Source: Xestospongia muta (lineage: Eukaryota; Porifera; Demospongiae; Haplosclerida; Petrosiidae). Taken from it: 64,000 nt of DNA. The position numbers and the translations under genes are program-made. The DNA lies in contig OY848917.1 of assembly GCA_963693285.1 (NCBI GenBank), positions 33,677,245 to 33,741,244 of the forward strand. The letters are read 5' to 3'. Positions 55,692 to 64,000 of this stretch are shown here, piece after piece. The notes beneath the pieces were generated by a model. The model ran no database searches, was not told the DNA's origin, and was given only the letters and a program-made list of their open reading frames with translations. The first letter of the stretch is position 1; each line of letters begins with the position of its first letter.

Positions 55692-57208
55692 ATGTTCCTC
55701 CTCACCACAGTACTTGTTCTAATTACTACTTCTTATGGAGTTTTCTCTACATCTAGTAAGTATGAATGAAGTATGATATTATGTTCTCTGTATATGTCAA
55801 TAGGTTATGACATAATGAAAGGACTTTTCAGATCAAAATTGTTTCCATTATTTGATGTGTCCTTACATTGTCTAGTGTAGTTAAAAACCATAAAACTGCA
55901 GTAAATATTCATTGTAAATCAATAATTCCAAGATAAATAATTCATATAATATATATATTATTACTTTCCAAAGTGAAAGGTCTTAATTTGTTAATGCTTT
56001 ACAGCATCTTCATGTGTTGTAGTTTGTACAAGCTATTATTTCTCCTGCATCAAAAATGTACACTATAATTGTTTGAAATTATTGCACTGTGTCTATATAA
56101 TATGATTTGTACTATAAAACTGTTGCATTTTGTTGTGATAATATTCATTTGTAGGATACCCAGGGCCAAAAGTACCTGGAATGTTAACATCTGGAGATAT
56201 TATTGGCTGTAACTAACATTCTGATTGTGTCTAGAAGTCATACATATATGTTGTAGTCAAGGTAATGACTTAAACATAAGTTCATTGTGACTATCTCACT
56301 GACTGTCTTGTGTATTGTAACAGTTATCCTATTACATGTAGTAAGTACACAATACTAAGTTATCACATAAATTATATTTGTTACTATAGATATTGTAAGA
56401 TTTAAATCTCTTCAAGTAATTCTCAGCTACTAATTGACCTAAACAAAGCTAATGAGATCAATACAGAGTATTGTTTCTATTCTACAATATGTCCATATAT
56501 TTGGTACTGTAGTCAACATAGTGTAGAGTGTAGTAAGTTATATCTATGTATTGTTATAATGTACCACATTGATATACTTATAGAAACTAAAGCAGCATCA
56601 TCTGTGGATAGTATTGGTAAGTTCTCTAGTAATAATATATGCATGAGTTTTGATGCATACAAGCTTTTCATTTCCTTACTATGTGTGATGAAAGATCATT
56701 TAAATAACGGATGGGACGGGGTGGCTCCTCTCTAAGTATCTGTAAATTAAAACATCCAATAAAAGTACTGTACTCTTAAATTAATATTTTTAACTTTTTT
56801 CAAAGATGTTAGTAAGGGCTCTTTAAACCATCATACATGTCAACACTTGAAATAGGATTCTCTTTTATAGGTGATATGCCTGTTAATATGTCCTATTGTC
56901 ATTATACCAGTTACTGTCTTTTGTAGAGAACATAATAATATATGTAGTAAGTAGATTATGTACTGATATACTCACAATATATTGCTATTATAGATGTTCA
57001 ATCTCTTCCTCCAATGATCTCTATACCAAGTACTATTGATAAAATAGAACCAATAGATTCTAGTATAGTAACTATCGAAGAGGCTAGTACAGTGACATAT
57101 ATCTCACTACTAACTATGGAAGAAATAAATCAATGTAAGATAACAACTTCCAGTATTATAATAACTTTAAATTATTCCAGTCATAGAGAGAATACAGGAT
57201 ATCAGTGA
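55692..57208 (+). pseudogene. Cysteine-rich exon gene, copy C, with a signal-peptide exon
   Basis: 55692-55755 is a signal-peptide exon (MFLLTTVLVLITTSYGVFST, donor GTAAGT, phase 1). Exon 2 at 56155-56208 continues in phase as RYPGPKVPGMLTSGDIIG. The next cysteine exon (about 56240-56340) has a stop (TCATTGTGAC). The YC...CP...C exon at 56462-56620 and the SYCHYTSYC piece at 56872 follow; the last exon at 56994-57135 reads IEPIDSSIVTIEEASTVTYI. It shows what the whole gene once looked like: secreted or type I, with phase-1 cysteine exons. At least one frame break, so probably dead. Family unknown. Confidence 0.5.
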
Positions 57209-58860
57209 ATATTAATACATTAGGAGTAATTTACTATTGGATTTGAACTAAATAAATGTAACTGACACAAGTTGACAATTATATTATGTTTATTAAAAAT
57301 TGTCAGTAATAACTATTGAGCTTAAAACATACTAGCCAAATGATAATAATCTCACAAATTAACTTTTTATGAATATTCATATTATTCTTTAACTTACATT
57401 CCTATGGGAGTGGTTCAAATTTTATTAAACTCGTGGTTCACTGGTAATGGCTACTGTAAGAGAAACGAAAGTTATGGACAGTAAATTCTCCTGATCTACA
57501 ACACCTCGTTGATCTACTGGTAGTAGTTAGTGCTAAAAGAAACATTATTTTAGAACCTGATAAGGAGAGCCACGTGCACGTTTCTCATTTACTTGTAATA
57601 AATGGCTTTAATAAGTCCATTTGTTAGTGCCTTCGGAGGTAAATGATAATTGTCTTATTTAAGATCTAGTCGTATTTATTATACAGAGCACAATATAAAG
57701 CTCTGTCATATACCAGATACCACTAATACAACATTACTTCAAATTGGAATAAGGTATGTATATAATATTTAAAATTATGGATATATATATTACCTTGAAG
57801 CATTAGCATTAGCTAACAACAGTATACATTAGCAGTATAATAACCTGTATGGTTCTGTGGTTAACTGATGCTCACATGGTTACTATACTTTGCAACACCT
57901 TCTCATAATAATTGTACATATAGAAGCACATACAAAAATCATCAACACAACAGTGGAGATAACATTGGAAAAGTTAAATGTTGTCATTTAGTAATAATAG
58001 CACTGTCTTATTGTTCACTGTTTGTGATAAATGGCTGACTGTTTCATAATGCAAGAAGTCCTTTTGAATTAAGATTCTCTTTGGTATCTATGTGGTTATT
58101 GAAACCAGTCATAGGTTAGTATATTATTGTTATGACAACTGAAATGTATAGATTGACATAACTAATTTAGAACTAAAACAACTGAAAATCATTTAAAATT
58201 ACATTAAAATAAGTTAAAAAACAGTCGTAACAAAACACTGATAAACAACTATGATATTATTCCACAAAAAAAGGCAATCTATCTAACAAATAAGGAAGCC
58301 TATGCCCACAAAGTTTAGATTACCAGAAATAAACTTAGACAATACACACATATTGTGTGGATATTGCAATAAAGAGGATGATGAGTTAGTTTCAGAAGTA
58401 ACATGGATTGCTTACAATATTTGGATTTATCTTTCATGTATACAAAGACAAGGTCAACAAATAAAATATAATGACTACATTTATACTTTATATCAATATT
58501 AATACTTACTGCTTGTTGTCCTAAAATATGTTAGCACCATCACTCTGAATACTTAATAAATGTCCATATAGACCTGTACTTGTTAAATGTTAACTCACTG
58601 TCTCTTAAGGCTAGTTCTTGAAGCATGATACTGGTACCACACAAAAATGATATGTCAAAATAGTTACTTGTCTATATATGTGGTCCTATTATATGTGCCT
58701 ACAGTCATATTCAGCCACTGGAATGTAATATGTCACGCACCATTTATTGTCTATTACTAGTGTCATTGATGGTGGTGTTTTATTATAATTGAATCTCCTA
58801 ATTTATATTGAACTATAGGTAGTCAGTTTGATGTCATAAAATGGTGTCAGTCTTATCAGT
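57209..58860 (+). repeat. Repeated block after the cysteine exons
   Basis: Parallels 31091-32405. The piece at 58302-58440 reads RLPEINLDNTHILCGYCNKE then DDELVSEVTWIAYN, better preserved than at 32190, and may be an exon of an unknown gene. The exon-like GSQFDVIKWCQSYQYLPTHI lies at 58818-58880. Confidence 0.45.
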
Positions 58861-60632
58861 ACTTACCTACACACATAGAAAAGTAAGGTAATAGATGGAT
58901 GAGTAAATGGATAGAAGAAAGGTTTCATGCCATTTGTCTAATCTCATTTAGTCTCACTAAATGTACTGTTGTTTCATTTCGTCTTAAAGTGTACAAACCC
59001 TAACATAGAAAAGGAGAAATGATAGATGGATATGTGAATAGATAAAAGAACAACAGAGGATACAATGGGATTGGCTTTTATACAAATGATGACACTGATA
59101 ATGGATAAATCAATAAATAAATCTGATGCTGTTAAGTGTTATTACAACAATTGTAGTAAGACTATGAGAGATTAATTAGTCTTTATATTTACATTATTAT
59201 GTATGATCATAGTAGTAATCTGGTTGTACATAAGAAAATATTTTAATTAATTATTTTAGTTTATCTATATATAAAAGATAATTATATCAATAGTATCAGC
59301 TCACTTTAAAAGTGAATCAGTTGATTTAACTAATCTGTGGTCATATATAAGTTGAATATAATATAAGATGAAATGGTGATAATAGTAAACATACTATTCT
59401 TAACGTAGTTATAGACAGTCATGTTACGTCTAGACAACTAATTAGTCAAAAGAATTTGATGGATGCTAAACCTATGTATGAGGGCTGTTACTATGGAATT
59501 TATCATGAGGTAATTTTCATACCATATATTCATGATCTGAGAAGTAAAAGGAACCGTCAATTCCATAGTAATTAGTAACTAAGATATTATATAGCTGTTG
59601 GAATGTAATATGTTCTACATTTAATACAACCTTCATTATCTGTTACTTGTGTCATTGATTGTAGTGTCTTATACTAGAATTTCTCAATATTATAATGACG
59701 TAGGTAGTCAGTTTGATGTCATGAAATTATGTCAGTCTTATCAGTACTTACCTACACACATAGAAAAGGTAAGGTAATAGATGGATGAGTAAATGGATAG
59801 AAGAAAGGTTTCATGCCATTTGTCTAATCTCATTTAGTCTCACAAAATGTACTGTTGTTTCATTTCGTCTTAAAGTGTACAAACCCTAACATAGAAAAGG
59901 AGAAATGATAGATGGATATGTGAATAGATAAAAGAACAACAGAGGATACAATGGGATTGGCTTTTATACAAATGATGACACTGATAATGGATAAATCAAT
60001 AAATAAATCTGATGCTGTTAAGTGTTATTACAACAATTGTAGTAAGACTATGAGAGATTAATTAGTCTTTATATTTACATTATTATGTATGATCATAGTA
60101 GTAATCTGGTTGTACATAAGAAAATATTTTAATTAATTATTTTAGTTTATCTATATATAAAAGATAATTATATCAATAGTATCAGCTCACTTTAAAAGTG
60201 AATCAGTTGATTTAACTAATCTGTGGTCATATATAAGTTGAATATAATATAAGATGAAATGGTGATAATAGTAAACATACTATTCTTAACGTAGTTATAG
60301 ACAGTCATGTTACGTCTAGACAACTAATTAGTCAAAAGAATTTGATGGATGCTAAACCTATGTATGAGGGCTGTTACTATGGAATTTATCATGAGGTAAT
60401 TTTCATACCATATATTCATGATCTGAGAAGTAAAAGGAACCGTCAATTCCATAGTAATTAGTAACTAAGATATTATATAGCTGTTGGAATGTAATATGTT
60501 CTACATTTAATACAACCTTCATTATCTGTTACTTGTGTCATTGATTGTAGTGTCTTATACTAGAATTTCTCAATATTATAATGACGTAGGTAGTCAGTTT
60601 GATGTCATGAAATTATGTCAGTCTTATCAGTA
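58861..60632 (+). repeat. 886-base tandem duplication, two near-identical copies
   Basis: ACTTACCTACACACATAG occurs at 58861, 59746 and 60632 (spacing 885 and 886), and the sequence between is almost the same base for base (first difference: CACTAAATG against CACAAAATG). Each unit ends with the exon-like piece GSQFDVMKLCQSYQYLPTHI with donor GTAAGG. Either a very recent duplication or an assembly duplicate. Confidence 0.9.
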
Positions 60633-61325
60633 CTTACCTACACACATAGAAAAGGTAAGGTAATAGATGGATGAGTAAATGGATAGATGAAAGGTGTCAT
60701 GCTATTTTATTTAATCTTGTTTAATCTCACAAAATGCACTGTTGTCATATAACGTCTAAAAGTGTAAAAAATCTTAACATAATTGAATGTAGGCCAGTGA
60801 AGGTATATTGTATAACTAAATGTGAGTTTTTGATCTCAACTTTGTAAAAGGTATAGTAGACTTTGTTATGTTTATAATCAAGAGGGTTCTGAAGGATAGC
60901 ACAGCCAAATAAAAAGCTCTTCCTAATTTATATGAAACAGTCACAATAAATATGTACAAGCAACAACAGAAGTTAGTTTAATTGATTTAGCTGTAGTTCT
61001 AAAAGGAGGAAAATGTAATAAGATCTTGAGAATAGACTTTTACTATAAAAGACAAGTCTGAAGCAGGGGATTATACATTATCTGCACTTCTTAGGACATA
61101 CAATCTCTGGCTTTCATTGTAATTAGTATTAATTAAAAAACAATACACTATATATTAAGTATCTTATATCACATCTAACCATATCAAGTGGAGGGCATTG
61201 TGTGTTTCTATTAGCTTCTCATAAAAGATAAATAGATGAATAATTGGAGGTGTGGATAGATGGAAGGACAACAAGAGAATTAAATGGGGTCAGCTTATGT
61301 TACGAACAATAGCTTAATGGATGGA
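60633..61325. other. Unique AT-rich stretch
   Basis: Starts as a third, quickly diverging repeat of the 886-base unit to about 60780, then unique. No coding frame. Confidence 0.5.
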
Positions 61326-61328
<3 letters not shown>

Positions 61329-61415
<87 letters not shown>

Positions 61416-61442
61416 CCTCCCTCCCTCCCTCCCTCCCTCCCT

Positions 61443-61521
<79 letters not shown>
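61329..61521. repeat. (CT)n microsatellite with a (CCCT)n core
   Basis: About 80 bases of CT, then about nine CCCT units (61411-61450), then CT again. It lies at a position relative to the EF-hand gene comparable to the CT tracts near 33.9 kb. Confidence 0.97.
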
Positions 61522-61525
<4 letters not shown>

Positions 61526-62654
61526 TGTAATTGTGTATGTGTGTGTGTCTCTCTCTCCTTATTTGGCTCTTAGGTAGCAATGCATTCTTTTGAATATCTT
61601 CTTTTCAGAATACACAAGTAAACTTCATTTAATCGATGAAACTCTTCTCTCTCTGCCTCTGCCATTGTTCTCACCTCTCCTTTCAAACAATAACATGTTA
61701 CTTAACGTCAACTACCTTCTTTAACACTTTCTGCGTTTTGAGTTAGTACAATGGTTCTTTACCAGTTTATTGTTTATCTTCTGTTACTTTAAGGACAAAC
61801 ATTTTCAGGGAAGGAAGTTTTTTCAGAATAGTACATTATGTTAGACAAAATGGGATTATTAGACAAATAGCTATAAACCAATGAAAGGACAATAAGATGT
61901 GTCCAGCTTGTATACAAATGATAGTTTAATCACTAGGTCATTAATGAACCAAATCATTTGTATTAAATCGAAACAGGACATTTTTTTACTAATCAATTTA
62001 ACAGTATAGTGTAATCAATGTCAACATTTTTTATTCAGAATGATTTCTGTTGTGTAGTGAATCATTACAATTAAGTACATAATCCCAGTTATTGTGTTCA
62101 CATGACTATATGAAATATATCAAATAATTAAAACAACTAATAAGCTAAGTCTTCCTATTAATTTCTCAGATTATTCATTAATTAAATCTATCATTTGTTG
62201 AAAACACTCTTGAACAGTATGTTTTTTTTTATTTATATCATGGATAGGTATAGTTTACTGTAAATATATGAATAATTAACGAGTATATTTACAATAACAT
62301 ACACCTTATCCATGTTGTAATCATTGAAGCCATATATGAAACTTGCCCTGGAGCACAATTTTCTTGATCAAAGAAGAATTGCTTGGTAACAGGAAGTCGT
62401 CATTTTTGCATTATTCAGAGGACTTATTATTGACTTAACTAGTACAAACTATATTTTTAAAAAGTGATTTTACATGATATATTAGAACTGAATACTATTA
62501 TCTATATTATACTAAATCATGAGTCTATTCTTATAGCTATTAAGTTAAGAATAGAATAGTGTTTTCAAAATGTGATTGTACATGATATTTAAAAAAAACT
62601 ACGTGCTGTTACCTAAATAATTCATGAGTCTTTTCTTACAGTTATTAATAGTTA
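61522..62654. other. Unique stretch, then EF-hand 3' flank
   Basis: 61522-61950 is unique with no gene seen. 61965-62654 is the conserved EF-hand 3' flank, closest to 3595-4292. Confidence 0.6.
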
Positions 62655-63143
62655 TTAAGCTGACAAAAAGAATTTGACAAAACTTTCATAATTCTCTTGA
62701 TAATCAATGACCCCATCTCCATTGGTGTCAGCTTTATTGAAAATTTCATCCGTCGTTTCTTGCTTAATGTTCAATGATTGATAAAACTGCAAAAATTCTT
62801 CATAAGATATAACCCCATCATTATTAATATCCATGATCTTAAAACCTGCGTCAGCTAATCCTTTCACACGTTCTTTGGCATCTGGTAGAGAAACAATTCT
62901 TTTGGCTTGTTCTACAAACTCCTCTTCAGTAACTCCTTCTTCATCAATTAATGAGATAGCTTTAACTATTTTATAGTATTCCTTTTCCTTATCTGGACCT
63001 TCGTTTCTGTAGGCGGCCAGTTTTTTACCTACAATAGCTATGTCTGCATTATCAACAACACCATTTTTGTCTGCATCCAAATGGGAAAAACGCCGTTTCA
63101 TTTTCTTGATCCAAGTAGTACTGTCAGTAAACGAGGTATCCAT
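62655..63143 (-). CDS. EF-hand calcium-binding protein (162 aa)
   Basis: Closest relative of the 4293-4781 gene (both have DADKNGVVDNAD, DKEKEYYKIVKAISLIDEEG and SLPDAKER). EF3 DINNDGVISYEE and EF4 DTNGDGVIDYQE are canonical, the second hand is degenerate. Upstream on the minus strand GCGCTGATAAAAGC lies about 85 bases before the ATG. The shared upstream word GGAGCTGGATATCCGTATAAAAG (63341-63365) is also found at 4983-5005. Intact. Confidence 0.9.
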   Translation of the reverse strand: MDTSFTDSTTWIKKMKRRFSHLDADKNGVVDNADIAIVGKKLAAYRNEGPDKEKEYYKIVKAISLIDEEGVTEEEFVEQAKRIVSLPDAKERVKGLADAGFKIMDINNDGVISYEEFLQFYQSLNIKQETTDEIFNKADTNGDGVIDYQENYESFVKFFLSA

Positions 63144-63765
63144 CCTGGCTAGTGTATGTAGATCTTCAACACAACAAAGTAGATAAAAGAGAAGAGAATG
63201 ATGAAAGAGGATTTAACAGATGCTTTTATCAGCGCTACTATATTAAATAATTAAATTAAATATTATTAAATTAAATTCATAGACAATATGGATGGGGTGA
63301 TGGGTGTGTTCTAAATTGTACTAAATATTTTAATCTGATACGGAGCTGGATATCCGTATAAAAGTATAGGTCAGTAGTTGCAACATTATGAAGTCATATG
63401 TGTCTAAGACATGATTTACATAGCATATATTTAATATCTCATGTGAGTGTTGGTTATAAAGAATTCATTCACCTTCACACTGCTCTAGACATCTTGTTCA
63501 CATCTTTTAATGGTTTTAAATCTCCGTTTTTCATTACTTCAATTTTTTTGGATTGCTAGATACAATAGATTCAAGTTTATTGCCATTGGTAGAGGAACTA
63601 ACGCATTCCTAAGCATGTGTGTGTGTGTACAAACTAAGGTGAGTATTTGTTTCACAGTTTAGATTAGTTTTCTCCCATTAAGGCTCTCGGCAATAATAAT
63701 CTGCCCATATCTTTAATAGTTTAGTCATAGTAAATTCAATATAAGTAAATTTTAGAACTCGGAAG
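63144..63765. other. EF-hand upstream region with orphan UGT flank
   Basis: 63370-63470 repeats the UGT 5' flank (TCATATGTGTCTAAGACATG, CATAGCATATATTTAATATC). The remainder has no gene seen. Confidence 0.5.
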
Positions 63766-64000
63766 TTGTCATTAATAAGCTTAGAACTGAGTTCACAAAA
63801 TTAAGACTGTAGGTTATATAATGAACAAGTTAGAAAAGTGAGTCATTAATTAAGAGATTGTATCCAAAATATACTTCAGACTTTTTAAAACACTATGTAA
63901 ATTTTAAGTATTATATGTAATGGACTCTAACCAAATGTATATATAAACATGATCATGGTATCCCTTCATTTATCCACTATAAAAGAAACTTTATACATTA
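63766..64000 (+). pseudogene. UGT relic, scattered C-terminal pieces
   Basis: GAGTTCACAAAATTAAGAC and AATGAACAAGTTAGAAAAGTGAGTC correspond to the SVHKIKT and NEQVRKVS region of the UGT. CATGATCATGGTATCCCTTC and ATCCACTATAAA (63949-63985) correspond to HDHGIPSFIRYKW. The catalytic parts are absent and unrelated UGT-upstream sequence (63866-63940) lies between the pieces. The relic continues past the window edge. Confidence 0.75.

Larger units (their letters stand above)
51190..56200 (+). repeat. Segmental duplication, copy 2 (partner 38160-43430)
   Basis: Same order as copy 1 with a (TA)n(TG)n tract at 51397-51437, an EF-hand gene, a UGT pseudogene and the cysteine-exon gene start. Between 52045 and 52250 it has a replacement stretch with GTGTGTATGT repeats not found in copy 1. 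Confidence 0.8.

Overview
The window looks like nuclear DNA of an early-branching animal, most likely a demosponge such as Amphimedon. The evidence is a very AT-rich background, introns of about 42-52 bases with GT-AG borders, an ELOVL-type elongase, a UDP-glucuronosyltransferase, sarcoplasmic-calcium-binding-type EF-hand proteins, and a phase-1 multi-exon receptor built from an extracellular module that I associate from memory with sponge genomes. The organism call is inference. There are no bacterial features.

Layout. 1-0.77 kb: 3' part of a fatty-acid elongase. 0.8-9.6 kb: minisatellite, a decayed cysteine-exon/HD-type block, a minus-strand EF-hand gene, small repeated membrane-peptide fragments, the dead start of a glucuronosyltransferase (UGT), and transposon-like exons. 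9.65-29.1 kb: a plus-strand amplification whose unit (about 4.2-6 kb) holds one EF-hand gene followed by piggyBac transposase remnants and a second transposase-like pseudogene. Five EF-hand copies lie here, four with identical proteins and one without its own promoter. The array is broken at 24.3-27.7 kb by a minus-strand EF-hand pseudogene and a TTAA-flanked THAP element with about 210-base inverted ends.

29.5-38 kb: cysteine-rich exons, one SAMHD1-like HD exon, long CT microsatellites, a minus-strand EF-hand gene, a 705-base inverted-repeat element carrying a RecQ-like helicase start, and a GC-rich repeat. 38.2-43.4 kb and 51.2-56.2 kb are two copies of one segmental duplication, each with a minus-strand EF-hand gene facing a plus-strand UGT. 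The first UGT is intact and the second is a pseudogene. 45.16-48.09 kb: a minus-strand receptor gene whose eight exons I could join in frame to 621 residues. 55.7-61 kb: cysteine-exon family and a recent 886-base tandem duplication. 62.65-64 kb: another EF-hand gene followed by UGT debris.

The locus is best read as a repeatedly duplicated cassette, [cysteine/HD exons] - [EF-hand, minus] - [UGT, plus], in which EF-hand genes mostly stay open while partners decay, plus a secondary inverted expansion of the EF-hand gene riding with transposon remnants. EF-hand proteins probably buffer or sense calcium in the cytosol; the UGT probably conjugates small lipophilic molecules in the ER; the receptor is probably at the cell surface. 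No pathway linking them can be read from sequence alone.
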